Under the pieces are notes generated by a model. It ran no database searches. It was given only the letters and a program-made list of their open reading frames with translations, and had not been told where the DNA came from. A stretch of DNA of 8,711 nucleotides from Terriglobia bacterium (lineage in GTDB: Bacteria; Acidobacteriota; Terriglobia; UBA7540), in NCBI GenBank assembly GCA_030040455.1, contig JASHTR010000188.1, positions 1 through 8,711 on the forward strand, given 5' to 3'. The stretch's first letter is position 1. The number at the start of each line of letters is the position of its first letter. This document shows positions 1 through 6,168 of the stretch, piece after piece. Position numbers and translations under genes: made by a program.

Positions 1-552
1 GAAGACCGCGGCGCCCGCGAAGCGCGCAGCCGGGAGCTTTACGCCGAAAGTATGTGTGCGGCCTCCACGACCTTCTGCGGCCTTGCTGCCTTCATATTTC
101 CAATCCTCCTGTTTGAGAAACACGACATCCACGCGCCAGATGATAACGCTCACTCCTGCCTTGATTATCTTGGCCGGATCGACGAGGTAACGCCAGACAA
201 TGTACCAGCCCGCATGGTTGTAATGTGATTGGAGAGCCCACGGACGCGTAGTTCCCTTTGATTCGAGTGCCTGTTCGGGCGGAGGGTTCTGTTTTCCCCC
301 AAGGGACAAGTCGGGGAATCGCTGTTGAGCTACATCGGGGTGTTTATGCTTCTTGTAGGGGCTGAGGGAGTGGAGCGCCCGGACACCAAAGATTCCGACC
401 AGCCCGCTGAACACATTCGCTTGTTCGAAGTAGACCTCAACCAATTCGCTCGTTTCGCGCTCAATGTAGTCCACCGCTCTGCGAACGTGAGCGATCCTGA
501 GTTCGGGCGGAAGCGGAACTTTTGGGTCAAAGCCTTCAGCGTCCGCGGTCAA
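1..552 (-). CDS. Probable type II restriction endonuclease, PD-(D/E)xK fold, partial (C-terminus off window)
   Basis: This frame is open for 184 codons from a TTG at 552-550 to base 1, with no stop, so the C-terminus lies outside the window. The start is chosen because CAGGAG (559-564, read on the - strand) sits 6 bases upstream; an in-frame TAA at 580-582, which is the methyltransferase stop, closes the frame above it. There is no ATG near the start, so ATG-only gene calling misses it. Residues 80-81 (PD) and 97-99 (ESK) form PD-x15-ExK, the metal-binding and catalytic pattern of PD-(D/E)xK nucleases. A conserved-looking stretch rich in W, H, N and Y follows (residues 105-122, including QSHYNHAGW). 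The N-terminal ~60 residues look helical and acidic. It lies 27 bases downstream of a DNA methyltransferase in the same orientation, so its likely role is cutting DNA that the partner has not methylated. I do not recognise the recognition sequence or a named relative. The coding call is firm; the nuclease role is inferred from motif plus context. Confidence 0.72.
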   Translation of the reverse strand, partial: MTADAEGFDPKVPLPPELRIAHVRRAVDYIERETSELVEVYFEQANVFSGLVGIFGVRALHSLSPYKKHKHPDVAQQRFPDLSLGGKQNPPPEQALESKGTTRPWALQSHYNHAGWYIVWRYLVDPAKIIKAGVSVIIWRVDVVFLKQEDWKYEGSKAAEGRGGRTHTFGVKLPAARFAGAAVF

Positions 553-579
553 TAATAGCTCCTGGGAAAACGCATTTCC

Positions 580-1506
580 TTATACGGAAAGCGGCAAGGG
601 GAGGGTTAAGTTTGTTTCCTGAACGTGCAGCGAACGCTTCACAGCCGAACCAGGAGCCCCGAGCTCAGCGAGCTTTGGTATGGCGCGCTCCGCAATCTTG
701 AAAAACATAGGATCGTTTTCGATCCCGATACTGTCGGCACCGAGGGCAAGCGCGGCCGCAATGGCTGAGCCCGCACCCATAAAGGGATCGAGCACGATTC
801 CAGAGCCAAGGGGCAGAGCCGCGTGCACGATTTGCCGCATGAAAGCCTGGGGCTTGAGCGAAGGATGAGGTGCGATACGACGCTCTTCGGGACGGGTGGG
901 CGCCGAGCGAATGACGTCTTCGAACGGCTGCTCCATTGAAATGCGCCGCAACCCGCCGGTTTTCCACCTGCGCAAATTGTCTTGCACGCGCCCCTCGCAG
1001 GGTTTGCGGAAAAGGCCCCAGGGCTCCCAGCCCGAGCGCGGCATCACAGTGACTGCAGCGAATTCTCCATGAGCGTTTTTAGGGCGATCTCCGCCGCGCA
1101 AAGTTTTGACGAGCCGGATAATTTCACCGCGCTTCTCAAAGCCAGCGTCCATTAGAGGGAGATAGACCAGATGCGAAAGCAAGGGATTTGTAGCCACGAA
1201 CAGGTGCCCGCCCGGCACCAGGGTGCGAATGGCCAAGCGAGCGAATTCAGAGAACAACTGTCGAAGTCTCGCGCGATCGGACTCCGTCAACACCGTAAAG
1301 CGTGGCAGCGGGCTTCTTTTACAGCCGTCAAAGGAGGGTGGGATACGCCACACGCCGCCGCGCCCGCTGCGGAGCTTGGTTTTTTCCTCTGGAGTGTATT
1401 CCTTGAGTCCATAAGGGGGATCGGTAACAATGGCGTGAATGGAATTTTCCTCACGTCTTCCCATCCATTCCAGGCAATCGCCCAAGTACAGGTTGTAACG
1501 CGCCAT
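580..1506 (-). CDS. Site-specific DNA methyltransferase (N4-cytosine or N6-adenine), beta class
   Basis: This is a 308-residue enzyme that transfers a methyl group from S-adenosylmethionine to an exocyclic amino group in DNA, probably protecting sites from the nuclease encoded downstream. Catalytic motif IV is DPPY at residues 29-32, following a GDCLEWM-like N-terminus. The SAM-binding motif I region is at the C-terminal end (DPFMGAGS, 240-247), preceded by HPSLKPQ at 214-220. Motif IV before motif I is the beta-class order of the N6_N4_Mtase family. The middle (about 120-200) should hold the target recognition domain. DPPY fits both N6-adenine and N4-cytosine enzymes, so the base cannot be told. 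The ATG at 1506 has a GGCGAGGG-type ribosome site just upstream and gives the expected N-terminus for the family. The C-terminal ~25 residues form a short variable tail. It forms an apparent two-gene operon with the downstream nuclease (27-base gap) and is divergent from recJ. Confidence 0.93.
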   Translation of the reverse strand: MARYNLYLGDCLEWMGRREENSIHAIVTDPPYGLKEYTPEEKTKLRSGRGGVWRIPPSFDGCKRSPLPRFTVLTESDRARLRQLFSEFARLAIRTLVPGGHLFVATNPLLSHLVYLPLMDAGFEKRGEIIRLVKTLRGGDRPKNAHGEFAAVTVMPRSGWEPWGLFRKPCEGRVQDNLRRWKTGGLRRISMEQPFEDVIRSAPTRPEERRIAPHPSLKPQAFMRQIVHAALPLGSGIVLDPFMGAGSAIAAALALGADSIGIENDPMFFKIAERAIPKLAELGAPGSAVKRSLHVQETNLTLPLPLSV

Positions 1507-1523
1507 ATGCCGCCCTCGCCTGC

Positions 1524-1542
1524 ATTATCAGCGATATTATCA
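1524..1542. promoter_or_regulatory. AT-rich patch with ATTATCA direct repeat between divergent methyltransferase and recJ
   Basis: The only AT-rich patch in this GC-rich divergent gap contains ATTATCA twice (1524-1530 and 1536-1542), 12 bases apart. On the - strand 1529-1524 reads GATAAT, a 5/6 match to a -10 box, 17 bases before the methyltransferase ATG. On the + strand 1535-1540 reads TATTAT, also 5/6, facing recJ. No good -35 box is seen for either at 16-18 bases. It could hold divergent promoters or an operator, but the evidence is compositional only. Confidence 0.25.
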
Positions 1543-1628
1543 TGGATTGCGGCGCGAGCACGGCTGTTGCAGCATCGTCGAATGCAGGTCGCCGCGGGCA
1601 GGGAGCGAGCAGTGCTATTGTGGACGTG

Positions 1629-3362
1629 ATGCGCTGGTTTTTCCCTGAAGCCGATCGTGACGCGGTAAATACCCTTGCAAAGGAATTGGGAATTCCGCCT
1701 CTGGTGGCGAGAGTGTTAGTGCTCCGGGGCTGCGCGGACCCTATCTCTGCCGCTGGCTTTCTCCGGCCGGCGCTCGCCCAACTTCACGACCCGCTTCTGA
1801 TGCGGGATATGCCTGTTGCGGTCGCGCGTCTTCAGGAAGCGATTGCGCGGAAGGAGAAGATACTGATCTACGGTGACTACGATGTGGATGGGATGATGGC
1901 GACGGTGGTGCTGCTCACCGCGCTGCGGTCTCTCGGGGCCACGGTTGAAGCCTACATCCCCGACCGGCAGGCGGAGGGTTACGGAATGCGCGCCGCCGTG
2001 ATGGAGCGGGCGGCGCAAGAGAATTTCCGGGTGGTTATCTCCGTGGATAACGGGATTCGCGAGCACGAGGCTCTGCGCCGCGGGCAGGAGCTTGGGATCG
2101 ACTGCATGGTTACCGACCATCACCTGCCCGGCGCGGCTTTGCCCCCGGCGCGCGTCATTCTCAACCCGCATCAGCCGAGATGCGCCTATCCGGACAAGAA
2201 CCTTTCCGGTGTTGGCGTCGCTTTCAAACTGGCTCAAGCACTCCTCGGAACAGGTCTTTCCGAGAGAGCGCTGCAGTCCTATTTGAAGCTAGTGGCCATC
2301 GGGTCTATTGCAGACGTTGTGCCTCTGCGCGGGGAGAACCGGGCAATGGCTCATTTCGGCCTGGCAGCTCTCTCCGAGCCTGCGGGGGCTCGCGCTCAAG
2401 ACGCCCCCGGGCGGGCGGGGCTTGCTGCGCTGCTGGCCGTCGCCGGCCTCGAAGGAAAGCCGGTTTCGGCGGGTGACGTTGCCTTCCGCATCGCGCCCCG
2501 CTTGAATGCCGCGGGGCGCATGGCGAGCGCGCGCGACGTGATCGATCTCTTCACGCGGTGTGACCTCACCCAGGCCCAGGCGATTGCCGGACGCCTGGAA
2601 ATGCTGAATCGCGCCCGGCAGCGCCTGGAGGAGGCTATCTTGGAAGAGGTCGCCGGTGGACCGGAGACGACATCCTTCCAGGACCGTTACTCATTGGTCT
2701 TTTCCGGCGAAGGATGGCATCGCGGCGTAATCGGCATTGTGGCGCAGCGCGTGGTTGACCTTCATCATCGCCCCACTCTGGTGATTGCCCTTGAAGACGG
2801 CATCGGCTATGGGTCCGGGCGGTCGATCTCCGGCTTTCATCTCTTAAATGCGCTAACCCAATCGAAAGAGCTTTTCACCCGGTTCGGCGGGCACGCTTCG
2901 GCAGCCGGCTTCACGATCCCTGCTTCGAACGTGCGTCCGCTCACGGAAGCGCTTGAGCGCCACGCGCGCTCGTCGCTCGTCGCATCCGACCTGGAGCCAA
3001 CCCTGCGAGTGGATGCGGCCGTCCGCCTGGATCAAGTGACCTGGCAGCTTTTTCGCCATCTCAAGCAGCTCGAGCCTTTCGGTTTCGGCAACCCCACCCC
3101 CGTCTTTGCTACAAGAGTAGAATTCCGAAGCCCGCCGCGCGTGTTCAAGGAAAAGCATCTAAGAATAACGGTGAGACATGCGGGCCGCTTCTATGATGCC
3201 GTCGGATGGGGCATGGCGCAAAAAGCGCCGTCGATGGCCGGGCAGGGTGAAATTGCGTTTACACTGGCCGAAAGCAATTTCCAGGGAGAACCGAATCTTG
3301 AGCTTGTGTTGAAAGACATACGGCCTGTGCAGCGTGAAGGTGTATGGCCTCAGAAGCTGTAA
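1629..3362 (+). CDS. recJ: Single-stranded-DNA-specific 5'-3' exonuclease RecJ
   Basis: RecJ degrades single-stranded DNA 5' to 3' in the cytoplasm during RecF-pathway recombination and mismatch or base-excision repair. The DHH-domain motifs are all visible: DYDVDG at residues 83-88 (motif I, metal ligands), VDNG at 139-142, DHH at 163-165, and an IAD at 228-230. The DHHA1 part follows, with NAAGR at 293-297, HRGVIGIVAQR at 364-374 and the FGGHASAAGF stretch at 419-428. The C-terminal ~110 residues should be the OB-fold domain that grips DNA (LEPFGFGNPTPVF, 481-493). The 577-residue length matches the usual family length. The start at 1629 is chosen because family members begin at MRWFFPE-like sequence. 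The frame is open upstream to an ATG at 1542, but those 29 residues are a small-residue-rich stretch without family character and overlap the AT-rich patch. GTG at 1620 or 1626 is possible, and no strong ribosome site decides it; AGGGAG at 1600-1605 is rather far. All catalytic residues are present, so it should be active. Confidence 0.96.
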   Translation: MRWFFPEADRDAVNTLAKELGIPPLVARVLVLRGCADPISAAGFLRPALAQLHDPLLMRDMPVAVARLQEAIARKEKILIYGDYDVDGMMATVVLLTALRSLGATVEAYIPDRQAEGYGMRAAVMERAAQENFRVVISVDNGIREHEALRRGQELGIDCMVTDHHLPGAALPPARVILNPHQPRCAYPDKNLSGVGVAFKLAQALLGTGLSERALQSYLKLVAIGSIADVVPLRGENRAMAHFGLAALSEPAGARAQDAPGRAGLAALLAVAGLEGKPVSAGDVAFRIAPRLNAAGRMASARDVIDLFTRCDLTQAQAIAGRLEMLNRARQRLEEAILEEVAGGPETTSFQDRYSLVFSGEGWHRGVIGIVAQRVVDLHHRPTLVIALEDGIGYGSGRSISGFHLLNALTQSKELFTRFGGHASAAGFTIPASNVRPLTEALERHARSSLVASDLEPTLRVDAAVRLDQVTWQLFRHLKQLEPFGFGNPTPVFATRVEFRSPPRVFKEKHLRITVRHAGRFYDAVGWGMAQKAPSMAGQGEIAFTLAESNFQGEPNLELVLKDIRPVQREGVWPQKL

Positions 3363-3406
3363 AAAAAATTAACAACCTCTCGCAAAGACGCCAAGGCGCT
3401 CAGAGA

Positions 3407-3439
3407 AGGCCAAGACCAATACGTTTATCTGCTTGGCTT
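3407..3439 (+). terminator. Weak candidate recJ terminator hairpin
   Basis: GCCAAG (3409-3414) pairs with CTTGGC (3432-3437). The stem extends by one G-T pair and one A-T pair at the base, giving eight pairs around a 17-base loop. T-rich sequence follows, but not a clean T run. It lies 45 bases past the recJ stop. The loop is long and the T tract broken, so termination is only a possibility. Confidence 0.22.
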
Positions 3440-3440
3440 G

Positions 3441-3468
3441 TGATTTCTAGTTTCTGATTTCTGATTTG
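3441..3468. repeat. Four 7-base tandem repeats, TGATTTC type
   Basis: Four consecutive 7-base units read TGATTTC, TAGTTTC, TGATTTC and TGATTTG, so the array matches the first unit with a few substitutions. The period of seven is not a multiple of three, which fits non-coding sequence. It could expand or contract by slippage. No function is suggested by the sequence. Confidence 0.75.
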
Positions 3469-3641
3469 TTTTCACTTTGCGTAAGGCTTTTTGCTTGTTT
3501 TGTGAGTTTTTCATACCTTCTGAGGTCTTACATGAAGGTGGTGGTTCAGCTTTCTAATTAATATGACGGTCTCGTGTTTTGTGGTTTGTGTTCTCCTTCG
3601 GGCGCGACGCTCATCAGGAATCTCGTCTACTATCCGTAAGG

Positions 3642-3724
3642 ACATAAGTCGGCAGCGGTCGTTTCCTGTAGCGCCGCTCTATGAGCGGCGAACTGCGCAG
3701 TTTTGGAACGCTGCCGACTTATGT
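3642..3724. repeat. 83-base element with perfect 16-base terminal inverted repeats and inner hairpin
   Basis: The left arm ACATAAGTCGGCAGCG (3642-3657) is the exact reverse complement of 3709-3724. Inside is a second perfect hairpin, CGCCGCTC (3672-3679), loop TAT, GAGCGGCG (3683-3690), and a 10-base palindrome ACTGCGCAGT (3692-3701). Nested perfect arms of this length in a 450-base gap are unlikely by chance. The form suits a REP-like palindromic unit or a very small non-autonomous mobile element (MITE-like). CCGTA occurs on both sides (3634-3638 and 3729-3733) but not at equal distance from the arms, so a target duplication is unproven. There is no T run after it, so a simple terminator is unlikely. 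Confidence 0.85.
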
Positions 3725-3743
3725 TCGCCCGTATAAAATGAAC

Positions 3744-3782
3744 TTTCGAAGCCCGCCACGTGTATTTAAGGAAAAGCATCTA
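3744..3782 (+). pseudogene. Relic of recJ: duplicate of the segment encoding RecJ residues 499-511
   Basis: These 39 bases align without gaps to recJ 3123-3161 with 34 identities, and both encode FRSPPRVFKEKHL. All five differences (TTC/TTT, CCG/CCA, CGC/CGT, GTG/GTA, TTC/TTT) are synonymous third-position changes. Similarity fades on both sides. Translated in the same frame from an ATG at 3738 it makes a 17-residue ORF ending at TAA 3789-3791, with no ribosome site, so expression is not expected. Synonymous-only divergence shows both copies descend from functional RecJ-coding DNA; the fragment itself cannot work. The likely origin is a second or older recJ allele, most of which has been lost. 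Confidence 0.82.
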
Positions 3783-3790
3783 ATAAGTTA

Positions 3791-3814
3791 ATGATGATGG
3801 GTAAAAAACCTTGA
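3791..3814 (+). other. Mini-ORF MMMGKKP ending on the lptC/lptA TTG start, with A6 run
   Basis: Three consecutive ATG codons (3791-3799) open a seven-codon frame whose TGA (3812-3814) overlaps the TTG start at 3811. A run of six A (3803-3808) lies inside it. If the run had seven A, or if ribosomes slipped back one base there, the ATGs would join the large downstream frame in phase. No clear Shine-Dalgarno precedes the ATGs at normal spacing. It may be a coupling leader, or the true start broken by a one-base loss. Confidence 0.4.
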
Positions 3815-6165
3815 CTGAAACCCCGCTGGATTTCCAAAGAAAGCAGCTTGGCCATCGCCGGAGGCGGCTTGGGGGGGCGCTCGGCTTCGCCCTGGCGGTG
3901 ACTCTCGCCATCATTTTTGTCGCCTTATGGAAGAGCGCCCGGCGGCGCGATGCCGCGACGAACGCTCCCGTGTCCCTCCCCAGGAACGTGAACCGAAGGC
4001 TTTCCGGGTATACGTTCACGCGGTCAGAAAAAGGCAATCGGATATTTACGATTCACGCTGCGCGCACGCAGTCTTACGACGGCGGAGCGAGAACGGTGCT
4101 GGAGGATGTTGACGTCATTATTTTTGGCCAGGAAGGCCGCCGCCACGACGAGATCCATACTGAACGCTGCAATTACGATAACGCAAGCGGTGCGCTTGTC
4201 TGCTTCGGCAAAGCTTCGGTCACGCTGGAGTCCCGGCCAGACCTGGCGCCCGCGGCGGATTTCCGGTCCGCCCAGCCCCTCTTTCTTGAAACTTCCGACG
4301 TTTCCTATGACCCGCGTCTCTTCGTGGTGGAAACCAGTGCTCCCTCTCGCTTTCGTTTTGGCCCTGCAACAGGATCGGCAAGAGGGCTTCGCTATAACAC
4401 AAAAGGCGGATGGCTATCACTCGAAAAAGATGTTGCAGTGCAATCTCCGTTGAAGGGAGCGGAGGCGTTCGTTACCGCTGGCAGCCTCTTTTACGACAAG
4501 TCATTGAATAAAATCGAGTTGCGCTCTCCGGTTGCATTCACTCAAGGTAACCGCCATCTCTCCGCATCCGCTGGCACGATATTCCTCGACGCTCATAACC
4601 GGACGAAGCAAGTGACGTTGAGCGGAGGGGTTCAAGGGTCCGAGTCACTGCCCGGCGAAGCGATTCGAGGCAAGGCCGAAAGCGCGACGGCTGAGATTGA
4701 CCCGGCGACGGGCCAGACAACCGACCTGACCGCCTCCGGCTCGGTTGATTTCCAGACTCAGGCCACGGCCGACGACGCTCGCCGGACTCTCTCCGGGCAG
4801 CAGGCGCGGATCCATTTCTCCAGTACCACCCACCAGCCCCAGTCCGGAAATGTCTCGGGTAATTTCGAGCTTGTTCTCGAACCTTCATGGGGCGCGACTC
4901 GCGCGCGTTCGCCGCAACTTTCAGGAGGCAATAAGGGTTTACAAAAAAGGATACTGAGCGGGTCTGAGCTTCAATTTAACTTCCGTGCCGGGAGCCTTCT
5001 GGCTGCGGCCAGCACTGTAGGGCCGGGCCGGCTCGAGTTGATTCCGCTCGACCCAAAGGCGGACCGGCAAACACTCACTGCGGGGCAGATTCAGCTTTCT
5101 TTTGACCCGCAGGGCCGTCTTCAAAATTTGCGAGGGCTTTCCGGGACTCGCATCCTGGACCAACCTCCTCGGAGCGGGATGCCGCGAGAAACAACGGCCA
5201 GGAACCTGGAGGCAAAGATTGACCCTGCCGCCGGCGCAGTGCTCTCCATCGTTCAGTACGGCGACTTCCAATTTCGAGAGGGAGCCAGGCAGGCCAGCGC
5301 CGACAATGCGGTTTATGACGAGAAGAGCCAAACCCTGGTTCTGGCAGGCAATCCTCAATTGTGGAATCCGGACAGCCGGGTCCGCGCCCGCCACATTGTC
5401 ATGGAAACCGGCCTTGGCGTAGCCAGAGGCTGGGATCACGTTCAATCGATTCACTTCTCAGACACGCCCGAGGGAAGCAACACGCCCGCTAACAGCAAAA
5501 CAGATTCAAGCCCTCCCTTGATCGTGCTCGCGGACAGGGTGATCGTGAAAAAAAATGAGGAGATGGCACACTACGAAGGGAACGTCCGGGCGTGGCAGGG
5601 TGCCGACATGGTGGAATCACCCTCGATGGACGTCAATAGGAAGACGCAGCAGGTGAGCTCCGGCCAGGGTGTTACAACTTTGCTGCTCGAGCCTGCGTCC
5701 CACCCCACGAAGGCAAATGCAACGCACACGCAGGGAGAGCCGGAAGGAACGCAGCCGGTTACCATCCGTGCCGACCGGCTTGTCTACCTTAATTTGGGAC
5801 GAGAGGCTGTTTATCAGGGTCATGTCCAAATGGAGTCCGGGGTGACGACGGTCTGGTCTCCGCGCCTCGAAGTTTATTTCTCCCAAACTTCCGGGACGTC
5901 AGAGGAGGAAATTGAGCGAGCGGTGGCGACCGGCGGGGTTCAGATTACCCAGGAGCCCGGCCGCCACGGTCACGGGGAGCGTGCAGAGTATATTGCCAAA
6001 GCGGGGGAAATTATCCTAACTGGAGGTCCACCTGTAGTTTACGACGAGCAACAAGGCTACATCACGGGCGAGCGATTGACTTTCTTTATGCACGATGCTA
6101 GCCTTCTGGCTAATGGAGGAAAAAAGTCACAAACCCTCTCCAAACGCCGCATTCAACAGCAATGA
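3811..6165 (+). CDS. LPS-transport bridge protein combining LptC anchor domain and LptA/OstA repeats
   Basis: This 784-residue protein should be fixed in the inner membrane and extend into the periplasm, forming part of the bridge that carries lipopolysaccharide from the LptB2FG exporter toward LptD. A basic cytoplasmic start (KQLGHRRRR, 11-19) is followed by one hydrophobic segment at about 21-40, then a basic stop (KSARRR). Residues about 60-250 look like LptC: SGYTFTRSEKGNRIFTIHAAR at 65-85, then VLEDVDVIIFG and repeated short beta strands. Residues about 480-545, 570-620 and 650-760 show OstA/LptA-type repeats (for example RADRLVYLNLGREAVYQGHVQ and RAEYIAKAGEIILTGGPPVV). The middle, 280-470, is beta-rich and more diverged. 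LptC and LptA are each about 180-190 residues in Escherichia coli, so this is roughly twice their sum. The TTG at 3811 is the only usable start in frame after TAA 3802-3804 and before the membrane segment; no good ribosome site is seen. It lies 3 bases before lptB. Family assignment is firm; the extent of each domain is estimated. Confidence 0.88.
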   Translation: MTETPLDFQRKQLGHRRRRLGGALGFALAVTLAIIFVALWKSARRRDAATNAPVSLPRNVNRRLSGYTFTRSEKGNRIFTIHAARTQSYDGGARTVLEDVDVIIFGQEGRRHDEIHTERCNYDNASGALVCFGKASVTLESRPDLAPAADFRSAQPLFLETSDVSYDPRLFVVETSAPSRFRFGPATGSARGLRYNTKGGWLSLEKDVAVQSPLKGAEAFVTAGSLFYDKSLNKIELRSPVAFTQGNRHLSASAGTIFLDAHNRTKQVTLSGGVQGSESLPGEAIRGKAESATAEIDPATGQTTDLTASGSVDFQTQATADDARRTLSGQQARIHFSSTTHQPQSGNVSGNFELVLEPSWGATRARSPQLSGGNKGLQKRILSGSELQFNFRAGSLLAAASTVGPGRLELIPLDPKADRQTLTAGQIQLSFDPQGRLQNLRGLSGTRILDQPPRSGMPRETTARNLEAKIDPAAGAVLSIVQYGDFQFREGARQASADNAVYDEKSQTLVLAGNPQLWNPDSRVRARHIVMETGLGVARGWDHVQSIHFSDTPEGSNTPANSKTDSSPPLIVLADRVIVKKNEEMAHYEGNVRAWQGADMVESPSMDVNRKTQQVSSGQGVTTLLLEPASHPTKANATHTQGEPEGTQPVTIRADRLVYLNLGREAVYQGHVQMESGVTTVWSPRLEVYFSQTSGTSEEEIERAVATGGVQITQEPGRHGHGERAEYIAKAGEIILTGGPPVVYDEQQGYITGERLTFFMHDASLLANGGKKSQTLSKRRIQQQ

Positions 6166-6168
6166 GCC

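Larger units (their letters stand above)
3363..3810. other. 448-base gap between recJ and the lptC/lptA gene: no intact gene; repeats, inverted-repeat element and recJ relic
   Basis: Unlike the compact genes around it, this stretch has lower GC and, at about 3420-3600, a marked excess of T on the + strand. In order it holds: a run of eight A after the recJ stop; a CGCAAAGACGCC segment (3381-3392) resembling the short CGCAAAG-type intergenic repeats seen in many genomes; an 8-pair hairpin (3407-3414 with 3432-3439); 7-base tandem repeats; an 83-base inverted-repeat element; the recJ relic; and a seven-codon mini-ORF. A promoter for the lpt-rpoN cluster would be expected here. TATAAA at 3732-3737 is the best -10-like box, but no -35 box lies at the right distance. 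Confidence 0.8.

Noticed and set aside
325..555. 76-codon + strand frame opposite the left edge
   Set aside because: It lies antisense to the nuclease frame, which has a clear ribosome site, a catalytic motif and natural protein composition; the + strand product has no family features.
1542..1628. Upstream ATG extending RecJ by 29 residues
   Set aside because: The extension is rich in small residues, has no family counterpart and no ribosome site, and overlaps the promoter-like patch; the 577-residue start at 1629 matches the family.
1171..1629. 152-codon + strand frame opposite the methyltransferase 5' half
   Set aside because: It is antisense to well-conserved methyltransferase motifs and its product has no recognisable domain; it reads as a shadow frame in GC-rich DNA.
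3642..3724. Inverted-repeat element as an intrinsic terminator of recJ
   Set aside because: It lies about 280 bases past the stop codon, has a complex nested structure, and no T run follows either arm.
3634..3733. CCGTA on both sides of the inverted-repeat element as a target-site duplication
   Set aside because: The copies sit 3 and 4 bases from the arms and are only five bases long, so chance is a good explanation.
3363..3810. CRISPR array in the repeat-bearing gap
   Set aside because: The repeats are 7 bases, tandem and without spacers, and no cas gene is present.
4575..4590. TGGCAC as the -24 part of a sigma-54 promoter
   Set aside because: The -12 TTGC element is not found at the required spacing, and the site lies inside a coding region.
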